From assembly GCA_001643675.2 (NCBI GenBank), contig LSRY02000001.1, positions 553,501 to 617,500 of the forward strand: DNA of 64,000 nt, read 5' to 3'. Below the pieces are notes generated by a model. It saw nothing but the letters and a program-made list of their open reading frames with translations, did no database searches and was not told the DNA's origin. The DNA is from Monocercomonoides exilis. Lineage: Eukaryota > Preaxostyla > Oxymonadida > Polymastigidae. This document shows, piece after piece, positions 55,401-62,612 of this stretch (its first letter is position 1; every line of letters starts with the position of its first letter). Both the position numbers and the translations under genes were made by a program.

Positions 55401-57730
55401 CAGCCATCCTCAAACCCTTCGCTCCACACTGCTTTCAGGCATCCTCCATTCTGCTCGCTCTCAACATCCCAGAATGAAGCATTGGCAAGAGAGACAGATT
55501 TGCAATCCGACAAAGCAATTGCACAGCCTTGCAAAAATCCAAATCCAGAGACATTCACGAATTTCATCGTTAACGAACCTTCTTCAACCTGAATCAAGGA
55601 TTTTGTTGATGACTGTGTTGATTGGGCGCTTTTGGTGAAACTGCACAGCTCCAGCTCAAGCGACCCAGAGCAGCCAATTGCAATTGCAGATCGGTTGAAC
55701 ACGCAAACAAATCGAACCATCTTTGCATTCAGCGAACCATTGCCGATGGAGATCAAGCATTCATTTGACGAGGCTTCGCGACACTTTATTGCAGACGCGT
55801 TGTTCTCTGCTCCGCTGAGAACGATATTTCTCCAGTCGATGTCAATCATGTCTTCTTTGAATTCTTTACTGTACATAAAAACATTCTGCCCCAAATATGA
55901 ATTCCATCTTGTTACTCCATATTCTACTGTTTGGCATTCCGAGCCTGTTCCTCCACAAGTGTCCTCGTCGCTTCCAGAATTGCTGATGTGTATTTCTGGC
56001 TGAGCTGTTGGCAGATACGAGTCATACACAACACCTCTATCTCCGCATGCCTCTGCAAATACACTGCATTGCACAACTTTTCTTGTGGCTGTTGAAAGTG
56101 TAAAACTTTGCAATATCTGAACTGTGTTGTTTGTTAAGCTAAATCCCTTTCCAATAAAAATATCTGCTGCATGTGTCGATTTATTCACTGTATTGTTCTT
56201 AAACAAGCAAAATTGGATTTTGACGTTTTTGTTGTGATCATTATCGGAAACATCAAATCCTCCTGCTCCCAGTGGAGCATCTCCATTTAATAAATAACAA
56301 TTTGACAACACAAAATCTGTTCTTGGTTCTTGAAGAAATACTGTTCCGGCATAGCGAACCAATGCTCTGCTGTTTTTGAATACAGTGTTGTAAAGTGATC
56401 CACTTCCTCCAATATACCATGCAACACTTCCTCCATAAATTGCTGAACAATTTTCAAAAGAACAGCCAATTACAATAGATAAATTATTTGCAATATGAGC
56501 AAATGCTCCTCCAATTGACCATTCTCCTTTTCCGCTGCAATTATTAAAAATTGAATTCTCAATGTGGCAATTACTTCCATTGCTAAATATTGCACCCCCG
56601 TAACCATATTGACCATTATATGTATCGGTGCATTCGGAAAACGTGCATTTTCCTACAATGAGCTTGGCACTTCCGCCAACTGAAATTGCACCCCCATGCA
56701 AAGCGCTACATTCTGCAAAGCAGCAATCTTCGAATTTGATTTCTCCTTCAGAAAATGATTGTGCTTCATTCGTAAAGTTCTGATGAAAAATGGTGTTTCT
56801 CGAACGAATGAAAGAAGTGTTCGAGGAGCTGAAACCACATCCACAAGAGCCAGAAATAAGAACACCATAAAATGGACAAACACAATCAGTGACCTTGCAG
56901 CCTTCGATTTTGCTCTCCTGCAAAGAATGCTTTTGTGGAAAGTTTTTGTTGCTGCTCCGAACTGACACATTGTGGAAGCTGCAAAAAGAAGCAGAGGCAA
57001 ATGACAAATCGACATCGCCAATGAACGGATTCGCAGACGAGGCACAAAACGAAGAAAAGGTGCTGCACAAAACATGAACGCTCCCTGTCAAAGGCTGTGT
57101 GCAGGAGCTTGCTGAAACAAGAGATGGCCATGCCTGCTTCCGAAAAGTCCTTTGGAATGAAATATTCGTCATTCTTATTGCTCCTCCTGCACACTCAAAA
57201 GCAGAAGATTCGGTCTCTGTCTCCACGCTTATAATGCAGTCACTAACAGACAATATGGACAATTCGTTTCTCACAGAAATGGCAGAAGCGATTTTCTGGA
57301 TGATATTTATTTGCTCAACTGCCAACGACGAGTTCAGAACCGTCATCCTGCTGCAAATACTACTCCACTTGTTCATATCATTATTGAGTGTGCCAGCAAG
57401 AAAGTTATGATTTAATGCCCTTTCTGAATCCACCAGCAATCGTTTTAAGCGTTTTTCTGTATTTCGTGGCCAGCCAGATGAATCCAAATCCTGCACCACT
57501 TTAGGCTTCACCACGCTGATTGCATTCACTCTGTGCGGAAAGGGCGCATTTTTGCTTGCCTCATGAGTTTCTCCTAACCTTCCAATGCTATAATATTGAA
57601 AATCGGCTTTTTTGAATGCATCTGCTTTGTAGTTCGTTTCTTCATTGCAGAAAATTGCGTGTATAATTATGGTAACACTAAAACTTGTGAAAAGCAAGGC
57701 TCCTGCTCTTCCTTTGCAACGCAACAACAT
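49421..57730 (-). CDS. Giant Pmp-like surface protein with C-terminal pseudokinase domain (copy 2)
   Basis: 2769 aa in one exon, TAA stop. A signal peptide is clear (ALLFTSFSVTIIIHAIFC near the N-terminus). The beta-helix-like ectodomain has GGAI/GGG motifs and CG-x-(P)C modules near residues 588, 933, 1313 and 1706. A final conserved module (NGGLSLSCGSVEIF, YGSARRNILC) precedes the membrane segment near 2313-2338 (LLIVIVLVVLFLIVLVVSII). The cytosolic tail is nearly identical to that of the gene at 26197-35328: AFEMVTMEMSPEEQWRRAER, SSEHLLSESGSTEYILGRDS and FVRGEDLCPTTSSMSNLVDA. Its kinase-like domain again has LDNLSPHIVLF instead of HRD-x-N, lacks DFG, and keeps RWKAPEL and SIGMMLWECLTLDVPFGEY. 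The ectodomains are much less alike than the tails. Confidence 0.88.
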   Translation of the reverse strand: MLLRCKGRAGALLFTSFSVTIIIHAIFCNEETNYKADAFKKADFQYYSIGRLGETHEASKNAPFPHRVNAISVVKPKVVQDLDSSGWPRNTEKRLKRLLVDSERALNHNFLAGTLNNDMNKWSSICSRMTVLNSSLAVEQINIIQKIASAISVRNELSILSVSDCIISVETETESSAFECAGGAIRMTNISFQRTFRKQAWPSLVSASSCTQPLTGSVHVLCSTFSSFCASSANPFIGDVDLSFASASFCSFHNVSVRSSNKNFPQKHSLQESKIEGCKVTDCVCPFYGVLISGSCGCGFSSSNTSFIRSRNTIFHQNFTNEAQSFSEGEIKFEDCCFAECSALHGGAISVGGSAKLIVGKCTFSECTDTYNGQYGYGGAIFSNGSNCHIENSIFNNCSGKGEWSIGGAFAHIANNLSIVIGCSFENCSAIYGGSVAWYIGGSGSLYNTVFKNSRALVRYAGTVFLQEPRTDFVLSNCYLLNGDAPLGAGGFDVSDNDHNKNVKIQFCLFKNNTVNKSTHAADIFIGKGFSLTNNTVQILQSFTLSTATRKVVQCSVFAEACGDRGVVYDSYLPTAQPEIHISNSGSDEDTCGGTGSECQTVEYGVTRWNSYLGQNVFMYSKEFKEDMIDIDWRNIVLSGAENNASAIKCREASSNECLISIGNGSLNAKMVRFVCVFNRSAIAIGCSGSLELELCSFTKSAQSTQSSTKSLIQVEEGSLTMKFVNVSGFGFLQGCAIALSDCKSVSLANASFWDVESEQNGGCLKAVWSEGFEDGCGASISGCTFEHCVVSGDGNGGGALFLSLPNTFSATVSDCFFEECEAPFDSQVGFGGGIFLNLEHSNATFAITNPSFSSGKPNKAKHGNNLFVQSPDLRESITNETLPFAYALRYSSFDDLCGFHGNDHEHSIPLVLFLEEVGSTVHVGSEDGADTVVCGFSDYPCQSVDYCMERLAEENAKAIAIVKSAIIESELNHPDLILRSSDDLRAGITCAKSLNALTGKVMAAMGNASIESIRFLLPSSFDAEIETLIFLTSESNLSLTKCAFEMQQGEVSQIGYRLFQMCGGSLNMDYCQLSSANLQHAPITVRENMDSTPTTIISLNVKKSDISGQPLICVVPPPTSKLLNGGTTSDEVISLTQCTFEGTANGNADSAVLISSSILSHVECLHWNVTNAKGAQSMEGGAMKIVVETQGQFVMENATFTKCCAENETGGKGGGIYFDCSASNAFSFQQIAFDQCSAKHGKNMFFLSSDLNVSITKQTLAFEVSETASDTNLFVGNDTTKTNFDLCRFLIGFSSQEIYLSKNSGWDVLRCGSGEEPCATMEFGQKHFRALEEPAQPSMNTFVIIDEAHVNSEVDISNVSVTSVDAKSRPVLTFGAAILPQNGKEEESDCVLANNEKSSLMNIDVRCGDGSGWGQTKLISTAGSSFAAQGCSFTSISDTAIHYCIIACLTGTCELSSCSFKSIQVESHILTISHGSRIDLTNVSMSNMELMGKSIVAVLAQAELRGELQILNEDGSPTVQLKCCTLFSLRQSAPSEPSIISCTGSKPSSVSVQNTSIKNCGSSQSENGGGMMMKLSEGGYFECCFSTISGCFCSATGRGGAIFLDCLSIASDGLLPFLLKNTTFMENKAFVGRDMYVKCANVKTQIGVELFELDFRAPFVRDLAMWGCTAPDYGDEQDLLLLVVVYQSETIFASSSAYNASDSHQCGAMSEPCISLNVALPHIIPSVYSNLLIDKSAEVTGEASACDVSIKSLDAEGVRGNVMLNSSIGSKTKSLVSCSSRVKMEFLTFLFGSAFSSSHSSLLSLIDGNLSIADTAFAQEDWGGNSEMKLNCSIILVKNGRLSINGCTFASLCLGSSCVAARGGQCCSFVDLNISDMNCKGLFDFRNLMNISMQQVLISSCTLEQSALLLRNCKDSQLQKVQIRNAESTASLIVLSSDGSGDHSNIQCNHSEFDAISVLSGSLLSVECADANVEMNFLAISNAKLREGCAMSVTSNASTFRLKQSTYQNITRESFGSCCLASSSSSSYLLMELENCTSQKCISSSYKGRIATLTNLTDVDLSSCVFDGAAGVQQFGVNEDSLENLCLWNGSMVDLQNCSGLMKDSTLANSENGGLSLSCGSVEIFDGKFENNNLSIANYGSARRNILCENTAKLKVTSLKGGDGVKDNTSLWILDEGCSLEGIAGERESPFFIPRVESVSLEKSGEKVDIVFRGSVLLPCNLSFKTVVAVGDEEVVEKYSFDASGFISEEEVHGSVPVKTIEGVPSEAEVSVCILFGKADLPSATDSFILKNKSESKTSGDEKLVEGGKEGKSYWLLIVIVLVVLFLIVLVVSIIFIVRWKKVKNEAEDLREIVNDNIKKDPKAFEMVTMEMSPEEQWRRAERETEKKNEEKMKKRVYAKTLEHSESSEHLLSESGSTEYILGRDSDKIPQWMLEKVDEKEEETRKRTPSPSISSTSTTDSDSTFVRGEDLCPTTSSMSNLVDAMACSSPHEKLIVDLRDSLFMLLHGRNEKKEMVIGTLQQREQTAAQILFWVANLALHSFDEMEVPLQSLDNLSPHIVLFSEHMVICVTMHSDCSSSDSDSSSISSLSIVSSSSNISVLSERFTDSPPPSSAFEDEDDFKKECLRWKAPELQMNKKMGATKKSVAFSIGMMLWECLTLDVPFGEYEAELAGDKIVNGERPTNRADGESSLHECVKTCLSQEAKDRPKLMELKREFIQRFPPGAVIVTISDAVDYECFSDCQRENEESKESDESGRSNSKTLLVNGK

Positions 57731-58582
57731 GATTGTTTTCTTGATATTTTTATTTTACAACGAAGATCAATGTTTTCAACTATTGGTTATCATATTCAAA
57801 TGGGACAAATTTTTTGCAATTATGAAAAAAAACTGAGGTTTGCTTTAAACTTTGCTGCAATTATATCAATACAAAAGTTTCATTTCAATGCAAAAAAAAA
57901 CTGAAAAATACCAAAATCAAGAATAATATTTGAAAGAGAAGAATGGAACAAAATTCATAAAGCAAAATATTTTGTCCCAAATCATCCAAAAAAAAAAAAT
58001 AAAAAAAAAAAGAAAGAAAGAAAAAAAAAAAAAAAAAAAAAGAGAGAGAGAGAGAGAAGAAAAGAAAAGAAAAGAAAAGAAAAGAAAAGAAAAGAAAAGA
58101 AAAGAAAAGAAAAGAAAGAAAGAAAGAAAAATTAAAAATAAAAACCATTATCTTTACAGTGCATGATTTCTCTTCTTCAATTCTCTGAAATCTCATGGAA
58201 TGTTAAAGAAAAGCAAAGGAAGTATCTAAAGGAACATTTACCACTCAAATGGATAAAGAGGAGACTTATCAAACTGATGAATGAAAGAGGACTCACATAT
58301 TTGAGTTTCATGAAACTTGCTAAATAAACATAACTTTTTCAAAATGATTAATGAAATGGTTAGAAGAAAATGAAAATTATTTTTATTCTCTCTTTTTTTT
58401 CCCGTTCATTTCATCAAAATGAAGTGAGACATTAAAAATAAAATAGATGAAAGACTCAAATGATTGTTTGCTTTCTATTTTGCGAAACGATAAGAAAAGA
58501 AAAGAAAAGTAAGTGAATTTCTGTGCTTCAAAGTTCAATGAATTTCTTCAAACATTTTTTCAGTATAATCTGAAATATCGAA
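57731..58582. other. Intergenic with simple repeats
   Basis: Contains the shared block 57769-57977, then A-rich, GA and GAAAA repeats (57988-58125). Nothing coding was seen. Confidence 0.5.
57769..57977. repeat. Block shared with 48709-48910
   Basis: Homologous to the block upstream of the importin-like gene. It starts about 38 bp upstream of the ATG of the second Pmp-like gene, on the same strand sense. It may be a shared promoter-proximal element or an old dispersed repeat. Confidence 0.7.
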
Positions 58583-58585
58583 TCA

Positions 58586-58647
<62 letters not shown>

Positions 58648-60015
58648 TTTCTTCGTAAATAAAGTAATATGCTTCATGAAAGCTTGTGATGATATCATCG
58701 TATCCTTCTTTTTCCATCTTTTCAAACAGCTTCCTTTTTGTTGCCTTTTTATTCTCTTTATCTATTTCAAAATTATCCTCTTCTTTCAATTTCCTTGATG
58801 CAAACTTAAAAAATGAAATGCACTCAAAAGTCATTTCATCGTCCATAGTTGATCGCTGAATCATCTCCAAAACAGTACCAACAGCTCCCCCTTTCACCAA
58901 GTGATCAATCTTCACGACTCCATTTTGTGCCACAGTTTTCAATAAAGAAACACACCAATCGCAAATATCTTTGTAATTATCTCTTGCAACTCGTAATAAT
59001 TGCGAAATGCTGTGGACAAGCAGAATAGATTCTTCATTCCTCAATATGCAATTGCAAAAACAAGAATTCAATGTTACAAGCCATCTCCTGATCATAAGCA
59101 CTTCTTTCGCTTCTTTTCCTCTATCTTCCTTTTTCTTCTTCCAATCCACACTCTTTGCCAACTCTTCCAATTCTCTTCCTGCTTCTCTCTCAAAATGCAG
59201 CCTATTCACATAAACACTTTCCAAACTATAATCTTTGAATGACATCTTTATTAAAAATTTCCAAGCTGATTGATACGCCAGGCGTGTCAGGTTGTGACAT
59301 TCCTGGTGATGTTCAATGATCTCCTTGATCTCATTCAGATACAATTCTTTATCCAATTTCTTATCAAAAAAACAAGGGAAAAAAAAGCGAAAATTTCAAA
59401 ATGGGGAAAATGTTCTCAAACTTTAGTCCCAATACCGCTCAAAGCCAACAAAACCATTTCCACTTCCTTTTTTGCTTCCTCGTTTTCCTCTTTGCTCAAT
59501 GCGATTTTGATAAGACAGCGCACACAGATTGAAAGAAATTTTGAGGAATTCCATCTGTTAAGCAAAAGATAGCATTCGCAAAGATCAACAAGAAGCTTTT
59601 CATTTTTCCCTTCCTTCTTCTTTTCTTCTTCTAATATCATCTCTTCAAATCGTTGATTCAATGAAGAGCTCCCAAAGCTTTGAATAAAAATTCTCTTCAG
59701 CCTGGTGCAATATCCAATGTGTTTCAACAACAGAATGGCATTTCCAAAATTCATTTTCTTTTCATCAATCATTTTTTGAATTTTGTCGAACTGTTCTATC
59801 GAGAAAGCACATTTGAGATCTTCCCTATTCATCTCTTCCATCTCTTCATTCATTTCTTCGATTTTCTGTTTTTGCTCTTCCTCATCACAAGTTTCAAACT
59901 TTGAAAATAATTCTTCAAAAAATAAATAAGATAGTAAGAAATCAAATCAATAAGAATTCAAATGCAACAATGAATACAAACCTGCGAACTTTTTTGAATT
60001 GCCTATCTCATGCAC
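58583..60015 (-). CDS. Helical (ARM-like) multigene family, copy C, frame intact but start and end altered
   Basis: Exons 60015-59982, 59912-59422 and 59359-58583 join in phase to 433 codons with no internal stop, unlike copies A and B. Conserved blocks are NAILLLKHIGYC, KLLVDLCECYLLLN, LYLNEIKEIIEHHQECHNLT, LAYQSAWKFLIKM and VVKIDHLVKGGAVGTVLEMI. The codon aligned with copy B's start Met is GTG, so the true start may be an upstream exon, the ATG at 59853 (MNEEMEEMNREDL), or lost. At the C-terminus a (GAT)n expansion adds about 20 Asp after YYFIYEEN. The family ending (FDISDYTEK, compare LNISDY in copy A) survives downstream in another frame. Function is unknown; an all-helical ARM/HEAT scaffold is inferred. 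Confidence 0.6.
58588..58647. repeat. (CAT)20 microsatellite
   Basis: Twenty CAT units, read on the minus strand as GAT, encoding the poly-Asp tail of family copy C. Confidence 0.95.
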
Positions 60016-61484
60016 CTTTAAAAAAATATATAGCAGATTGAAAGCATGTCATTTTGATATTCACATTGAAAGTTCATATGTTTGGATAGAAGAAATAGTT
60101 GAAAAATAAAAACTCAAAATAGCCCATAGAAATATTTTCTTTCAAACTCTCATCATAAATATTAACATTTTTGATTTGTAATTACAAAGATAAAGAACGC
60201 TCTATCTTTTCTGTTTATTGTTATGGATGTTCTGATCGAGTTGTTTTCTTTGAACGAAATTAACCATTGGAAAGATGAGAGTTGGTTAGGAAATCTATCT
60301 TGTGGAATACGCGAAATTATTTTGAGAGGTTGCGCGAGACAGCGACTTTAAGGCATCGATGATGGAATTGGGCAAAATGATTTTTATGAAAAGCGTCTTT
60401 GAAGGAACTTCAACAATTTTTTTTAAAAAATCGAAATATTCGCATGTATGCGTTTTTTTATCGTTCTTGTTTGTTGAGAAGATGCTTTTATAAACCATCT
60501 TTTCAGAGTCCAAGAATCTGATAAAATATAAAAATGGCCAATTTTTTGTTTTTCTGAGGAGATCATAAGAAGAGAGCTGTGCCAAGATCCAGTCAGCAGA
60601 TGTGAATTGCAAAATTTCCGTATTCAGTTGGGAGAGGGTAAGAAAATGAGAAAAATTGAAAAGCATTTTGATGAGAGCGAAATGGAATTCAAACAATTGG
60701 ACAATTATTGGAAAGAATTGAATTCGGAGATCTTTTTTTGGAAAAAAAAGTGGATGAGAAGATCGAAAACAGGATATTTATGTGGGAAAAAAGGATGATG
60801 GAGAAAGAAGCAGTAAGATTCAATGGAAAAAAAGAATGGAATCATCTGTGATTGAACAATCTTCTGCATTTGCAATATGGAGGGTGTATGTGCTCTTTTG
60901 AAGATTTTTTATTACCAATACAATTCTGATTATTTTTCATGTTTTTCAATCATTTTTCTATTTCAGATAACAGCATTTTTTGTGTTGAGCGTCAATTGCG
61001 AGGACAATCCATTTCAAGCAGCACTTTTTCAAATTGTTTGGTTTTTTCTCATTCTCCTTTAATCTCTTCATTGACGAGATTTTTTTTAACTTGACTGATG
61101 GAAAGAACGCCTTCTTCGTATTTGAGAATTTGATGTTTGAATAGCCATAAAATTCTCATGTTGCAACACAAAATAAATCTACATTCTGTTGTTGCTGTTG
61201 TCTGTTATGAAATTCGAATCTGTTCATTATGCCTGCATTTTCTTCAAATGAGTCTTGCTCGCCTTTGCCGCCCAGCTCGTCCAAAGAGCATCATCGAACT
61301 CATTTCATTCCATTTCTCTCTCAGATGCCCCTTCTTCTTTTTCTTCTTTCGTTCTTTCTTCATATCTGCTTCTGCAAGAATTTTATTTGCAAAAGTGGTC
61401 ATTGTATTGAACTCTGATCATTAAGCATTCGTTTCTTCTTCTTCTTCTTCTTCACCGTCACTTTCTTCTTCTGAATACTTCACA
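60016..61484. other. Intergenic or unresolved coding remnants
   Basis: Holds the flank 60050-60270 shared with copy A. Further on, frames on both strands look mildly protein-like (minus 60696-60295, with LAQLSSYDLLRKTKNWPFLY; plus 60607-60798, with MEFKQLDNYWKELNSEIF), but neither is convincing nor recognisable. Confidence 0.35.
60050..60270. repeat. 5' flank shared between family copies C and A
   Basis: Counterpart of 5001-5226; it contains CACATTGAAAG, ATGTTTGGAT, AAAAACTCA and GTTATGGATGTT in the same order. Confidence 0.6.
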
Positions 61485-61613
61485 TTGAATGATATGCATC
61501 CACTGCAACATTACCCCAGCTGTCAAACTTCTTTCCCATCAATTTCTTCTCAACTAGAAACAAATGAAGAACAAAATACGGATGGTACGAAAACTAATAC
61601 AAATTCAATTAAC

Positions 61614-61644
<31 letters not shown>

Positions 61645-61922
61645 GCAATGATAATAACATTAACAAAAACGACAGAAAAGAACTTCTTTCATCTTCGATG
61701 AGGAAAAGAGGGCATTCGACACCTGAACTGTCACTATCAACGGAGAAGATGAAGAAAGCAGATGTTTTGTGTGATTGTGCGAAGGATCAAGTGAATAAGA
61801 AGGAGAATGCTGATTCATTGACATTAATATCAGATGATATGAAATCGTCTTCATCTTCTTTGTCTCCAAATTCTTCTTCTTCTCCTTCTCCTTCTTCTAT
61901 CGATATATCAAGAACTGAATGA
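61485..61922 (+). CDS. Hypothetical Ser/Asn-rich protein
   Basis: 145 codons (MNDMHPLQHYPSCQTSFPSI...). The frame is also open upstream to about 61430 through a Ser run. It has an Asn tract from (AAT)n near 61611-61644, then SMRKRGHSTPELSLSTEKMK and a Ser/Pro-rich end. The composition is biased enough that it could be non-coding microsatellite DNA; the middle segment looks like real protein. No family was recognised. Confidence 0.3.
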
Positions 61923-62612
61923 TTTGTATTTCCTTTCATGTTATTTGTGATAAAAAGTCTATTTGGGCCAAAATCAGTATTTTCATTCTTGTTTTGCTCT
62001 TCTTCAACGCCTTCTTCAATGAGCAACAAAAATGTTTTAAATTTCTACAGATGCAACTCCCGTGGAATTCAAAGTCAAACATTATCATCAATTTTCTATT
62101 CATAATCGCAAAATGAAAATTCATTCTTGTACAGAATTTCATCTAGGCCTAACACAGCAACGAAATGATTCTATATTTAGCCAAGAAAAGTCTATCAGAT
62201 GGCGTTCAATAAAAAAGGAGGCTGACTTTGCCATATTGGATGTTCTTCTTCAGATTTTCAATGTCATGCGCCTTCAGTAATCAATCAAAGATGAAATAAT
62301 GAGAGAAAGCGATTGGAGGAAAATTCATTTTTGAAAGGAAAATTCAATGAAACAGCCGAATTTACAGCAGACATGTGTGATTAATCCATCAAAAGTGTTT
62401 TTGAGTCAATTTCTTATTTTTTGTGTTTGTGCCTTCTCTTCAAATTTCTTCGACTTTGCCTTCATTTGCACATAATTTCACAATTTGTTTGCTCATTCAA
62501 CAATACTCGCCAACGTTCTTCATCTTCTTCAGAAGACCCATCGCATTGTGTGTCCTCTTGTACGGAGTCTTTTATAGCCAACAATGCATTGCTCTGATGC
62601 AAAGATGATCAT
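61923..62612. other. Intergenic, nothing recognised
   Basis: AT-rich sequence between the Ser/Asn-rich frame and the end of the broken Pmp-like fragment. No gene was seen on either strand. Confidence 0.45.

Noticed and set aside
58000-58166. Lys/Arg/Glu-rich frame in the GAAAA repeat
   Set aside because: It is pure simple sequence on both strands with no non-repetitive coding context.
60295-60696. 133-codon minus-strand frame
   Set aside because: Moderately protein-like but without a recognised motif, a homologue in the window or clear splice support; a competing plus-strand frame overlaps it.
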